A DNA stretch of 64,000 nucleotides from Tenggerimyces flavus (GCF_016907715.1 NZ_JAFBCM010000001.1:4464001-4528000); one strand, 5' to 3'; positions 1-8,273 are shown, counted from the first letter of the stretch. The notes: generated by a model from the sequence alone, not told the origin. Numbers and translations are program-made.

Positions 1-20
1 TTCCGCCCCCGCTCTGCTTT

Positions 21-69
21 GAATGAAGGGCACCTTCATTCAATAGGTTCGAATGAAGGTGCCCTTCAT
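21..69. repeat. Hairpin with conserved ATAGGTTC loop, copy 1
   Basis: An inverted repeat with arms 21-41 and 51-69 (19 paired bases) encloses the 9-base loop AATAGGTTC. Each arm is itself nearly palindromic (AATGAAGG/CCTTCATT around GCA). A second hairpin at 23834-23872 has a different stem but an almost identical loop (CATAGGTTC) and the same GGGCACC/GGTGCCC core in the stem. The shared loop suggests one family of intergenic elements rather than two unrelated terminators. Function is unknown. Confidence 0.65.
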
Positions 70-131
70 GAAAACAGCGCCGGCCGCGGGCGCACTCGCA
101 GGTGTTGGGCGGCATCCCCCTCGGGGTGCCA

Positions 132-213
132 TCCCGCATCGTGACTTTGCCTACCAAAGTGCGTTCCCGACCCCCTCGAAACCGGTCCGAACGCCCCCTT
201 CATGGGCAAAGTG
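132..213 (+). repeat. Dispersed intergenic repeat of about 82 bp, copy 1
   Basis: This stretch matches 23587-23669 in inverted orientation. Shared blocks are TCCCGCATCGTGAC at one end, GCGTTCCCGACC in the middle and CCGAACGCCCCCTT with ATGGGCAAAGTG at the other end. The better-preserved second copy can fold into a hairpin (TTGCCCAT-AAAG-GGGCGTTC against GAACGCCCC-TTT-ATGGGCAA). It lies downstream of the glutamine synthetase-like gene, close to the ATAGGTTC hairpin, and the two elements also neighbour each other at the second site. No gene is seen in 1-264. Confidence 0.65.
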
Positions 214-264
214 GCTCGGTGGCCGCCGAATCGGTGGCAGGGCGGGCGGCCAGCGGCCGGTGGG

Positions 265-1623
265 CTAGTACTTCCAGCGGGTCGCGGCGACGATCTCGTC
301 CGGGGTCGCGTCGGCGAACAGTGCCGCTTCGGCGCGGTGGACGGCGAGGAAGGCCTGCAGCAATGGCTCGCCCAGGGCGGTGGTCAGCGCAGGGTCGGCC
401 TCCAACGCGGCCAGAGCTTCTGCCACGGACTGGGGCAGCCGGGCTGGCTGCTCCGACTCCGGCAGCGACGCTGGGTCGACCGTCACCTCCGAGGGCAGCG
501 TGCCCGAGGGTTCGTCGAGGCCGGCGAGGGCCGCGGCGATGACTGCGCCGACGACGAGGTACGGGTTGGCGCTGCCGTCGACGCACTTGAGCTCTGCGTT
601 CGCCGACCGTGCCTCCGTGCCGACGTTCCCCGGAACGAAGCGCAGCGCGGCCTCGCGGTTCTCTACGCCCCAGCACTGGAACGGCGCTGCCCAGGCTTGG
701 GGCACCAGCCGCAGGTAGCTCGACACCGACGGCGCCAACAGCGCGCACAGAGCGGGAAGCCGAGAGACCAACCCAGCCAACAACGCCTCACCCGGCGCTG
801 TAAGCCCGCGCGTGCCACGACCGCCGGCCAACAGGTTCGAGCCCGCGGCCCAGGGCGACAGATGGAGGTGCGCCCCGTTGCCCACCGACCCCGGCACGAC
901 CACCGGCGCGAACGACACCTGCAGCCCGTACGCCAACGAGACCGCACGGATCGTCTGCCGCACCAGCACCATCAGATCCGCCGCAGACACCGGGTCGGCG
1001 GGCGCGACCGACAGTTCCAGCTGCCCGGCCGCGTACTCCGGATGGAACTGAACGACCGGAACGCCCTGCGCTACCAGCGCATCGATCAGCGCGCGAGAGT
1101 AGGAGGACAGCTCGATGACCCGCGTCATCCCGTAAGCCGGCCCACCGCACGCCGGCTCCAGCGTCCCGTCCGGCAACGTCCGCCCCACGAACCACTCGAG
1201 CTCGAACGCCATCTGGAACGTCACCCCACGCTCCGCGGCGCGCGAGGCGAGCCGCCGGGCGAACGTGCGCGAGCACGCGTCCCAAGGCGAGCCGTCCTGC
1301 CGCAGCCGGTCCACCGGCGCCCAAGCCCAACCGGGCTGACCCTCGAGCACCCGCAGCTGCGACAGGTCCGGCACCAGCCGCAGGTCGCCCACCGGCCCGC
1401 CGATGTACTCGCTCGTCGTGATCGAGTCGTCCACGACGAACACGTCGAACACCGGCGACATCCCGATGCCCATCGTCGCCGCGTACGGCAGCCGCGCCGT
1501 CGGGACGGTCTTCACCCGGGTGATCCCCGCGTTGTCGACCCACCCCAGGGCTACCGCGCTCACGTTGCGCGCCGTCAGATCGTCGGCGAGCTGCTGGGCC
1601 CGCTCCCCACGTCCGTCCGTCAT
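265..1623 (-). CDS. Glutamine synthetase family protein
   Basis: 452 residues, the usual length for type I glutamine synthetase-like enzymes, which ligate glutamate (or a related acid) to ammonia or an amine using ATP. Visible family motifs are FELEW (metal-binding glutamates), GNGAHLHLS (the GxGxHxH segment), ENREAALRF (NR...R phosphate/substrate segment) and ELKCVDGSANPYL. In canonical enzymes the last motif reads E-x-R; here the arginine is a lysine. The sequence therefore resembles the GlnA paralogues of actinomycetes, some of which are gamma-glutamylpolyamine synthetases, more than the main nitrogen-assimilation enzyme. Substrate is not determined. The start codon lies only 27 bp from the divergent ABC gene and has no clear ribosome binding site, so the transcript may be leaderless. 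Confidence 0.85.
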   Translation of the reverse strand: MTDGRGERAQQLADDLTARNVSAVALGWVDNAGITRVKTVPTARLPYAATMGIGMSPVFDVFVVDDSITTSEYIGGPVGDLRLVPDLSQLRVLEGQPGWAWAPVDRLRQDGSPWDACSRTFARRLASRAAERGVTFQMAFELEWFVGRTLPDGTLEPACGGPAYGMTRVIELSSYSRALIDALVAQGVPVVQFHPEYAAGQLELSVAPADPVSAADLMVLVRQTIRAVSLAYGLQVSFAPVVVPGSVGNGAHLHLSPWAAGSNLLAGGRGTRGLTAPGEALLAGLVSRLPALCALLAPSVSSYLRLVPQAWAAPFQCWGVENREAALRFVPGNVGTEARSANAELKCVDGSANPYLVVGAVIAAALAGLDEPSGTLPSEVTVDPASLPESEQPARLPQSVAEALAALEADPALTTALGEPLLQAFLAVHRAEAALFADATPDEIVAATRWKY

Positions 1624-1650
1624 ACAGGAGAGTCTGATAGACACCTCGCT

Positions 1651-2394
1651 ATGAGGTTGGAGGGGGTCTTCGCCCGCTACGGCCGCCGCGATGCCTGGGT
1701 CCTCCAGAACGTCGACGGCGAGGTACGGCAAGGCGACACCATCGTGATCACCGGGCGCAACGGGGCCGGAAAATCCACGCTGCTCAGGGTCCTCGCCGGT
1801 CTGCTCCCGGTCGGCCGCGGCAAGGTACGCGACCGCCCCGACATCGTTGGCTGGGTGCCCGAACGGTTCCCGACCGCGCAGCCGTTCGCCGTTCTCGCTT
1901 ACCTGCAAGGGATCGCGCGCGTCCAAGGCCTTTCGCAAAGTCTTGCCCAAAAGACGATCGATGCCTGGGGCGAACGGTTCTTCCTCACCCCGTTCTTCGC
2001 CACGCCCCTCGAAGAGCTGTCCAAGGGCACGGCGAGAAAGGTCGGCCTCATCCAAGCCCTGCTGAACCCACCCCAGCTGCTGGTGATGGACGAGCCCTGG
2101 GAGGGCCTCGACGCGCAGAGCCAAGCCGAGCTCCCCGCCGTCGTCGAAGAGCTCACCAAGAACGGCGGCAGCTGCGTCCTCACCGACCACCGCGGACGGG
2201 CCGCCGACCTCGGCGACGTACGGCACTGGCAGGTCCACCAAGGCGTGCTGAAAGAAGAGGACGCGCCGGCACCACAGGAGGACGCCGAGCACCACGTGAT
2301 CGAGATCGTCGTCAGGACCGACGAGGTCGGGACGACCGTCGAGTGGCTTCGGGAGGCCGGGTACGACGTGCATGGAACGAGGGAGCGCCGATGA
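1651..2394 (+). CDS. ABC transporter ATP-binding protein
   Basis: 247 residues. Walker A is GRNGAGKST, the signature is the variant LSKGTARK, Walker B is LLVMDEPWEGLD, and a histidine switch follows in LTDHR, so this is a complete nucleotide-binding domain. The last 40 residues form an extra charged tail after the ATPase core. The stop overlaps the start of the next gene (ATGA), which encodes a membrane protein, so the two probably form a small two-gene exporter of the ABC-2 kind. ATG 1651 has CAGGAGAG upstream, but at long spacing. The substrate cannot be read from the sequence. Confidence 0.85.
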   Translation: MRLEGVFARYGRRDAWVLQNVDGEVRQGDTIVITGRNGAGKSTLLRVLAGLLPVGRGKVRDRPDIVGWVPERFPTAQPFAVLAYLQGIARVQGLSQSLAQKTIDAWGERFFLTPFFATPLEELSKGTARKVGLIQALLNPPQLLVMDEPWEGLDAQSQAELPAVVEELTKNGGSCVLTDHRGRAADLGDVRHWQVHQGVLKEEDAPAPQEDAEHHVIEIVVRTDEVGTTVEWLREAGYDVHGTRERR

Positions 2395-3074
2395 GAGTCC
2401 TCGCGCTCGCCTCGATGCGCGTCAACGCGTACGCCCGCAGCCAGCGCGCCCTGGGCCCCTTGCTCGGCACGCTCGTCCTCCTCGGCATCGCCCACGCGGG
2501 CGGGAAGGCGAGTCCCGCGCAGGCGTACGGGTTCTCCGCGGCGCTGCTGTTCGCGGTGTTCGCCTGGCAGACCAAGCTCATCCTCGACACGGAGCCAGAC
2601 GAGCAACGCATGATCGCCCGCGTCGGCATCGGCTCGGCGGCCAAGGAAGTCCAAGCCGGCTTGATCGCCGCCGTGGCGAGCGGAGTGCCGATCATGCTGG
2701 TCGGCATCGTCGCCCCACTGGCGCTGCGAGCCCTCGACCTCCAGCGCACCAGCCTCGCCGCGGCAATCGGGCTCGGCCTGCTGGTGCACGTTCTCGCGGT
2801 GCTCGCCGGCGCCGGCGTCGGTGCGCTGGCGAGCCGCGCCGTCGTGCCCGAGGCTGGCTGGGCCGCGCTGATCCTGGTCGGTGTGCCCGTGCTGGTCATC
2901 GTGCTCGGATCGCGAACGTCGCCGATCGCGCACCTGCTCGTTCCGCAGTTCTTCGGGCTGGCCAAACTCGGGCCGGGCGACGCCGGGGGAGCGGCGGCGC
3001 TCAGCGCGCACGCGCTCGTCTGGGCGGCCGTTCTGCTGGGTGCGTACGCATTCCTGCGCCGTACCCGTCCGTAA
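2391..3074 (+). CDS. Predicted ABC transporter membrane subunit
   Basis: 227 residues with about six hydrophobic stretches (for example around residues 18-35, 45-62, 85-110, 118-140, 150-175 and 205-220) and no recognisable enzymatic motif. The start overlaps the stop of the ATPase gene by four bases, so the two are translationally coupled. By position and topology it is the likely permease of the pair. No specific family was recognised, so the assignment rests on context. Confidence 0.7.
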   Translation: MRVLALASMRVNAYARSQRALGPLLGTLVLLGIAHAGGKASPAQAYGFSAALLFAVFAWQTKLILDTEPDEQRMIARVGIGSAAKEVQAGLIAAVASGVPIMLVGIVAPLALRALDLQRTSLAAAIGLGLLVHVLAVLAGAGVGALASRAVVPEAGWAALILVGVPVLVIVLGSRTSPIAHLLVPQFFGLAKLGPGDAGGAAALSAHALVWAAVLLGAYAFLRRTRP

Positions 3075-3119
3075 CCGGGCCGACGACCCACGTCTGCTTG
3101 ACGGGGCTAGGCTCGTAGT

Positions 3120-4565
3120 GTGCGCCGCGCGAAGATTGTCTGCACTCTGGGTCCCGCCGTCTCGACCCCCGAACGTATTCGGGCGTTGGTCGAGGCCGGC
3201 ATGGACGTTGCCCGCCTGAACCTGAGCCACGGTTCGTACGCCGACCATGAACGGGTCTACCGCATGGTCCGCGAAGCCTCCGAGGAGTCCGGCCGCGGGG
3301 TCGGCATCCTCGTCGACCTGCAGGGGCCGAAGATCCGGCTCGGCAAGTTCGCCGAGGGCTCGGCCAACCTCGTGTACGGGGACACGTTCACGATCACCAC
3401 CGACGACATCCCGGGGACGAAGGAGCGCGCGTCGACGACGTACGACGGCCTCCCACATGATGTCTCGAAGGGTGACCTGATCCTCGTCGACGATGGCCGG
3501 CTGACGCTGGAGGTCCTCGACGTGAAGGACGGCACCGATGTCGTCACGAAGGTCGTGATCGGCGGCAAGGTCTCCAACAACAAGGGCCTCAACCTGCCCG
3601 GCATCGGGCTCTCCGTGCCCGCCATGTCGGAGAAGGACCACGAGGACCTGCGCTGGGCGCTGCACCTGCGCGCGGACATGATCGCGCTCTCGTTCGTCCG
3701 GAACGCGCGCGACGTCGAGGACGTGCGCCGCGTGATGAACGAGGAGAAGGTACGGCTGCCGGTCATCGCGAAGATCGAGAAGCCGCAGGCCGTGCAGAAC
3801 CTCGAGGAGATCATCGACGCGTTCGACGCGTTCATGGTCGCGCGTGGTGACCTCGGCGTGGAGATGCCGCTGGAGACCGTTCCGCTCGTCCAGAAGCGGA
3901 TCATCGAGCTGGCCCGGACGAACGCGAAGCCGGTGATCGTCGCGACCCAGATGCTCGAGTCGATGATCAACGCGCCGCGCCCGACCCGCGCGGAGGCGTC
4001 CGACGTCGCGAACGCGGTCCTCGACGGTGCCGATGCGGTGATGCTGTCCGGCGAGACCAGCGTCGGCAACTATCCGATCGAGACCGTCACGACGATGGCG
4101 CGGATCGTGACGAACGTGGAGTCCGAGGCGCTCGACAAGATCACCAAGATCGAGTGGACGCCGCGGACCAAGGGCGGCGTGATCGCCAAGGCCGCGGCCG
4201 AGGTCGCCGAACGCCTGGGAGCACGCTTCCTGGTCGCGTTCACCCAGTCCGGCGACACCGCGCGTCGGCTCGCTCGCTATCGCTCGTTCGTACCGCTGCT
4301 CGCGTTCACGCCGGAGGACGACGTCCGCCACCAGCTATCGCTGGCGTGGGGCATCGAGACGTTCCTGGTGCCGACCGTGTCGCACACCGACGAGATGGTG
4401 AAGCAGGTCGACCGGGCATTGCTCGCCGTCGGCCGCTGCCGGCGCGGCGACAGCGTGGTGATCGTGGCGGGCAGCCCGCCGAGCATCCCCGGCTCGACGA
4501 ACGCGCTCCGCGTCCACCGGATCGGCGACGCCGTCGCCGAAGCGGCACCCGCGTACCGCCTCTAA
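3120..4565 (+). CDS. pyk: Pyruvate kinase
   Basis: 481 residues, full length for bacterial pyruvate kinase, which converts phosphoenolpyruvate and ADP to pyruvate and ATP in glycolysis. The N-terminus RRAKIVCTLGPA is typical. The catalytic barrel shows IAKIEKPQA (catalytic Lys), MVARGDLGVEMP (metal ligands) and ATQMLESM. The C-terminal regulatory domain includes FTQSGDTARRLARYR. The start is GTG; it is directly followed by RRAKIVC and no in-frame upstream alternative fits better. It stands 45 bp after the transporter pair and is likely its own transcription unit. Confidence 0.97.
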   Translation: MRRAKIVCTLGPAVSTPERIRALVEAGMDVARLNLSHGSYADHERVYRMVREASEESGRGVGILVDLQGPKIRLGKFAEGSANLVYGDTFTITTDDIPGTKERASTTYDGLPHDVSKGDLILVDDGRLTLEVLDVKDGTDVVTKVVIGGKVSNNKGLNLPGIGLSVPAMSEKDHEDLRWALHLRADMIALSFVRNARDVEDVRRVMNEEKVRLPVIAKIEKPQAVQNLEEIIDAFDAFMVARGDLGVEMPLETVPLVQKRIIELARTNAKPVIVATQMLESMINAPRPTRAEASDVANAVLDGADAVMLSGETSVGNYPIETVTTMARIVTNVESEALDKITKIEWTPRTKGGVIAKAAAEVAERLGARFLVAFTQSGDTARRLARYRSFVPLLAFTPEDDVRHQLSLAWGIETFLVPTVSHTDEMVKQVDRALLAVGRCRRGDSVVIVAGSPPSIPGSTNALRVHRIGDAVAEAAPAYRL

Positions 4566-4581
4566 ACCGCGACGGGGCCGC

Positions 4582-4974
4582 TCAGGTGGTCTCCGCGCGC
4601 GGCGGCTGTCCTTGCTCGTCGAGGAAGCGGGCGAGCAGACCGCGGATCACGGTGGCCATGGAGAAGTTGTGCTCCTTGCACCAGTCCTGCAGGCGGGCGT
4701 GCTGTTCGACCGGCATGCGTACGGGCACCATTCGCATGTCCTTGTGGGCGAACTCGCCCAGGTTCGCCAGCAGCTGCTCCTGCGCGACCGCGTACTGACC
4801 CCAGCGGCGGGCGAGGCCCTTCTGTAGCTCGGGCTTGAGGGCGCTCGCGGTCGGGATCGTGGCGTTCGGGATGCGGTCGAACAGCCACGCGAGGACCTGG
4901 TCGCGCTCGTCGGGCTTGAGCTCGTTCAGTGCCTGAACCAGCAGGCGCGCAGGGGATTCCGAGTCGTCCGGCAT
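4582..4974 (-). CDS. Ribbon-helix-helix regulator-like protein
   Basis: 130 residues. The C-terminal part (about 80-122) carries a beta strand (RMVPVRMP), two helices and the SMATVIRGLLARFLDEQ segment typical of ribbon-helix-helix DNA-binding proteins. The N-terminal 75 residues are helical, hydrophilic and of unknown function. A strong ribosome binding site (GGGAGG) precedes the ATG. A 10-bp perfect inverted repeat sits just upstream of that site, as expected for autoregulation. No toxin gene follows, so this is not an obvious toxin-antitoxin pair. It converges on pyk with a 16-bp gap. Confidence 0.75.
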   Translation of the reverse strand: MPDDSESPARLLVQALNELKPDERDQVLAWLFDRIPNATIPTASALKPELQKGLARRWGQYAVAQEQLLANLGEFAHKDMRMVPVRMPVEQHARLQDWCKEHNFSMATVIRGLLARFLDEQGQPPRAETT

Positions 4975-4991
4975 GAGTTCCCTCCCTCACC

Positions 4992-5017
4992 GTGCGATAT
5001 CGCCCATGATATCGCAC
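4992..5017 (-). promoter_or_regulatory. Palindromic operator upstream of RHH gene
   Basis: Two perfect 10-bp half-sites, GTGCGATATC and GATATCGCAC, are separated by 6 bp and lie 17 bp upstream of the start codon at 4974. Ribbon-helix-helix proteins bind such paired half-sites as dimers of dimers, so autoregulation by the adjacent gene is the natural reading (inference). Confidence 0.6.
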
Positions 5018-5156
5018 GCCGCTACCCATACATCTGGTAGCGAAGGGTCATCAACGGTGCACATGTGGTGAGCGGTATGGTCTGGGGCAAGGGGTCGGGG
5101 TCTAGAGCAGCAGCACGCGGCGGCAGCCCAGGTATGGGTGTGCCGAAGGAGCGACT

Positions 5157-6563
5157 ATGCCTGGACCCGACATGTCGCAGGACCCGGTGCCCACGCTTGC
5201 GAACGTGAGCAGGTTCTGGGGGCGTTGGTACGGACCGTCGATCGCGTTGCGCGCGACTCGGCCGGGCCGGTGGTCCGAGCTGACCTACGCCGAGCTCGCC
5301 GAGGCGGTGGACGACGTCGGTCGCGGGCTGATCGGGCTCGACGTCGGCCCGGGAGACCGGGTGGCGATCCTGGCCGCCAACCGCCCGGAGTGGACCATCG
5401 TCGACCTCGCCGTGCTCGCGGCAGGGGCGGTGACCGTACCCCTCGACCCGGCTGCCGACGCCGAGGAGTGGGTCGCGCGGCTCGCTGACTCCGGCGCTCG
5501 CGTGCTGGTCTGCGAGAACGTCGAGCAGCTCGCCCGCCTCGGCGCGCGGCGCTCGCTGGTGCCGCGGCTGGCGACGACGGTCGTCATGGACGCCGACGGC
5601 CGGGCGGACGTCGTGGGGCTGGCTGAGCTCGCCGACCGCGGCCGTACCCTCGACCCGCTCGTGCTGCAGGACCGGTCGGCGGCGGTGCATGGCGGCGAGG
5701 TCGCGAGCATCACGTACGAGGACGGGCCTGTCCGGGGCTGCGTGCTGACGCAGGACAACTGGCGGGCGGCGCTGGACGGGATGTGGTCGGCGCTGCCGGT
5801 CCAGTCGGCCGACACGGTGTTCCTGCAGCTGCCGCTGCACGGGGCACTGGGGCGGCTGGTCCAGTACGACGCGCTCGGGCGGGGGGCGACGCTCCGGCTC
5901 TGTGCGGGCGGGTCGCGGACCGCGGTGACGGAGCTCGGTCAGGTGCGGCCGGAGTACCTCGTCGCGACGCCGGAGGTGTACGAGCAGGTGCACGCTCAGG
6001 CGGCGGACCTGCTCGACCGGGTGCCCGCGGCCGACCGGCACGCCTTCCAACGGGCCGTGACCCTCGGACGCGAGGTGCGCGGCGCCGACGAGCACGGCCT
6101 GACCGTGCCGTCCGACCGGCGGCGCGACTTCGCGGTCGCGGACACCCGCTGGCTCGCCCGCGTCCGCGAGGTCTTCGGCGGCCGCCTCCGCGGCGCCCTG
6201 TCGGGCGGTGGCGGGATGACGTACGAGGCGCTGGACTTCCTCTGGGCGTGCGGGGTCTCGGTGGACGAGGTGTACGGGTCACCGACGATGACCGGGATCG
6301 CGACGCTGAACGCCCCCGGCCTCCGCCGCCTCGGCACCTTCGGCCGCCCCATCGGCGGCGTCGAGGTCCGCATCGCCCACGACGGCGAGATCCTTGTGCA
6401 GGGCGGAACGGTCTTCCTCGGCTACTACCGCAACCCCGCGGCCACCCGCGAAGCGTTGGTCGACGGCTGGCTCCGCACCGGCGACCGCGGCGAGCTCGAC
6501 GCCGAGGGCTACCTGCGCGTGACCGGCCGTCGGGAGGGCAACAACCACCACCACGCCGCCTAG
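5157..6563 (+). CDS. Degenerate, C-terminally truncated AMP-dependent acyl-CoA ligase homologue
   Basis: 468 residues of the long-chain acyl-CoA synthetase family, which normally has about 600. The adenylation core is recognisable: LAANRPEWTIVDLAVLAAG, GGGGMTYEALDF, VYGSPTMTG in place of the usual YG-TE motif, GEILVQGGTVFLGYYRNP and WLRTGDRGELDAEGYLRVTGR. Two key parts are missing. The ATP-binding TSGTTGxPKG loop is reduced to TYEDGPVRG, and the protein stops just after the hinge, so the C-terminal domain with the catalytic lysine is absent. The last residues (GNNHHHAA) have no counterpart in the family. Either this is a non-catalytic relative or a decaying gene. Its 3' end overlaps the convergent endonuclease-like gene by a few bases. 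Confidence 0.7.
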   Translation: MPGPDMSQDPVPTLANVSRFWGRWYGPSIALRATRPGRWSELTYAELAEAVDDVGRGLIGLDVGPGDRVAILAANRPEWTIVDLAVLAAGAVTVPLDPAADAEEWVARLADSGARVLVCENVEQLARLGARRSLVPRLATTVVMDADGRADVVGLAELADRGRTLDPLVLQDRSAAVHGGEVASITYEDGPVRGCVLTQDNWRAALDGMWSALPVQSADTVFLQLPLHGALGRLVQYDALGRGATLRLCAGGSRTAVTELGQVRPEYLVATPEVYEQVHAQAADLLDRVPAADRHAFQRAVTLGREVRGADEHGLTVPSDRRRDFAVADTRWLARVREVFGGRLRGALSGGGGMTYEALDFLWACGVSVDEVYGSPTMTGIATLNAPGLRRLGTFGRPIGGVEVRIAHDGEILVQGGTVFLGYYRNPAATREALVDGWLRTGDRGELDAEGYLRVTGRREGNNHHHAA

Positions 6564-7336
6564 CTCTTCGGCCCGACATGCAGATCGAGCGCGGCCACAG
6601 CCTCCCGCCGCGCCACGGACACGTGCTGAGGGTTGGTCCGCCGCCATGCGATGTCGAGCAGGTCGAGAGCCCAGGTGCAGAGGTTGATGATGTCCTCGGA
6701 CTTGTTCGAGAAGAAATAGCGCGGATACTCATAGCGCCTCGGCCCAGAGCGAAGATGCCGGACCGTCCAATTCGTTATGCGGCAGCCGTCGGAATGGAAG
6801 AGGCCGCGCACGAACCGATGCGGAAATCGTTTGACAACCTGGCGTTGCCATTCTTCGAGAACGATAGGCCGGGTGTGTTTCATGCCCGGACCTGCCTGCG
6901 GAAACACGCAGGCCCAATGCTTCCAGTAGAGCTTGGTCTCGATGCAGCCCGGATGGCTCCGGCGGGTCACGCGCCCGGCACCTTTCACCGCGACCAGGGT
7001 GGCGGCGATCTCGTCGTTGAGCTCGACGTAGTCGACGTCGTTGTAGATCGACAACGACCACACGTCGTTCCGGCCGCGCACCAGGTGCCCGTCGCCGAGA
7101 TACCAGCCCAGCAACAACGCATAGGCGGCTTCGTCCAGCGGCGCACCCTCACATCGTGGGCACGGTGCGCTGGTGGGCGAGCCGCGAGGGAGTCCGCGTC
7201 GTCGATAGAGTCGACGCCACCTTCTGATGGTCTTGACCGCGACACCACAATGCGCCGCGTTGTCGCGATCGGTCATACCAGCGTCAGTGAGAGCGAAGCT
7301 CTCCGAAACCGTTTCCCAGGGGCGAATGTGAGTCAT
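6560..7336 (-). CDS. HTH protein with LAGLIDADG-like endonuclease domain
   Basis: 258 residues. Residues about 12-50 form a helix-turn-helix (TDRDNAAHCGVAVKTIRRW), followed by a single CPRC knuckle at 59-62. From residue 74 on there are two LAGLIDADG-type repeats: LLLGWYLGDGHL and, around 185, RFVRGLFHSDGCRI. Each supplies one acidic residue, as in monomeric homing endonucleases. The gene starts 43 bp from the tRNA-Leu gene on the same strand and ends inside the last codons of the truncated acyl-CoA ligase. In actinomycetes such proteins are often annotated only as transcriptional regulators. DNA cleavage is inferred from the repeats, not shown. Confidence 0.65.
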   Translation of the reverse strand: MTHIRPWETVSESFALTDAGMTDRDNAAHCGVAVKTIRRWRRLYRRRGLPRGSPTSAPCPRCEGAPLDEAAYALLLGWYLGDGHLVRGRNDVWSLSIYNDVDYVELNDEIAATLVAVKGAGRVTRRSHPGCIETKLYWKHWACVFPQAGPGMKHTRPIVLEEWQRQVVKRFPHRFVRGLFHSDGCRITNWTVRHLRSGPRRYEYPRYFFSNKSEDIINLCTWALDLLDIAWRRTNPQHVSVARREAVAALDLHVGPKS

Positions 7337-7378
7337 CGAGTAATGGTCTCAGTGACCACCGACAATGCCTTGTTTCGG

Positions 7379-7462
7379 TGCCGGGTGTGGGACTCGAACC
7401 CACACGCCCTTTCGAGCAATGGCTTTTGAGGCCATCATGTCTACCGATTCCATCAACCCGGC
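7379..7462 (-). tRNA. tRNA-Leu (CAA anticodon)
   Basis: On the minus strand the sequence folds as an 84-nt class II tRNA. The acceptor stem is GCCGGGT/ACCCGGC with discriminator A. The anticodon stem ATGGC/GCCAT holds the loop CTCAAAA (anticodon CAA, T33 present). A long variable arm and the T-loop TTCGAGT follow. The terminal CCA is not encoded. It reads UUG leucine codons. Confidence 0.95.
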
Positions 7463-7571
7463 AATTCGGCCCGACCAACCATATCATCGAGCACCGACAA
7501 GATAGCAGACCTTACCGAGACCGGTACGCTGGCCAGCGGAGTTGGACCAAGGCGGCAGTGAAGGGTGTCAC

Positions 7572-8222
7572 GTGAGCGAGCAGAAGGTACGCCGGGTCGT
7601 ACTGGCTGAGGATGAGGCGTTGATCAGGCTCGACCTGGCCGAGATGCTCGGCGAGGAGGGGTACGACGTCGTCGGGCAGGCGGGCGATGGCGAGGCGGCG
7701 ATCGCGCTCGTCAAGGAGCTGGCCCCCGACCTGGCCATCCTCGACATCAAGATGCCCAAGCTCGACGGCATCAGCGTCGCCGAGCAGATCGCCAAGGACA
7801 AGCTGTGCGCGGTCGTGATCCTCACCGCGTTCAGCCAGCGCGAGCTGGTCGAGCGCGCACGCGACGCCGGGGCGATGGCGTATCTCGTCAAGCCGTTCAC
7901 CAAGGCCGACCTCGTCCCGGCGATCGAGATCGCCGTCTCGCGGTTCACCGAGCAGGCGGAGCTGGAACGGGAGAACGCCGACCTCACCGACCGGCTGGAG
8001 ACCCGCAAGCTCGTCGACCGGGCCAAGTCGATCCTGCAGACGAAGTTCGGCCTCACCGAGCCCGACGCGTTCCGCTGGATCCAGAAGACCGCGATGGACA
8101 AGCGCGTCAGCATGCGCCGCGTCGCGCAGCTGGTGGTCGACGAGGGTGACGAGTTGAAGGCCGAAGCCCCCGGTGCCCATGAAGCAGAAGAGGCGCAAGC
8201 GGAGTCGACTACGGAGGGTTGA
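7572..8222 (+). CDS. pdtaR: ANTAR-domain response regulator (PdtaR-like)
   Basis: 216 residues. The receiver domain (about 5-120) has the acidic pocket AEDEA, the phosphoacceptor Asp58 in LAILDIKMPKLDG and the conserved Lys in YLVKPF. It is followed by a coiled-coil linker and an ANTAR RNA-binding domain (about 140-195, LETRKLVDRAKSIL...DAFRWIQ). ANTAR regulators bind paired RNA hairpins and act as antiterminators; the actinobacterial member PdtaR is phosphorylated by the sensor kinase PdtaS. No kinase gene is nearby. GTG 7572 is chosen because GAAGGG precedes it; an upstream TTG would add ten unconserved residues. The C-terminal tail is acidic and rich in Ala and Glu. Confidence 0.88.
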   Translation: MSEQKVRRVVLAEDEALIRLDLAEMLGEEGYDVVGQAGDGEAAIALVKELAPDLAILDIKMPKLDGISVAEQIAKDKLCAVVILTAFSQRELVERARDAGAMAYLVKPFTKADLVPAIEIAVSRFTEQAELERENADLTDRLETRKLVDRAKSILQTKFGLTEPDAFRWIQKTAMDKRVSMRRVAQLVVDEGDELKAEAPGAHEAEEAQAESTTEG

Positions 8223-8273
8223 TCCGTGGGGGTTTCCCCGATTCCCGCACGCTGAACGATTCCTAGGCTCGCA

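Noticed and set aside
1651-3074. Antibiotic biosynthesis cluster remnants together with the various resistance-like genes
   Set aside because: No polyketide, peptide synthetase or tailoring genes occur in the window; the resistance-like genes are scattered and each has its own regulator.
1899-4331. Long minus-strand frame opposite the ABC genes and pyk
   Set aside because: Codon pattern mirrors the real genes on the plus strand; pyruvate kinase is unmistakable in the sense frame.
6560-7462. Prophage or integrative element ending at tRNA-Leu
   Set aside because: No integrase, phage structural gene or repeated tRNA 3' end (att site) was found; only a single endonuclease-like gene is present.
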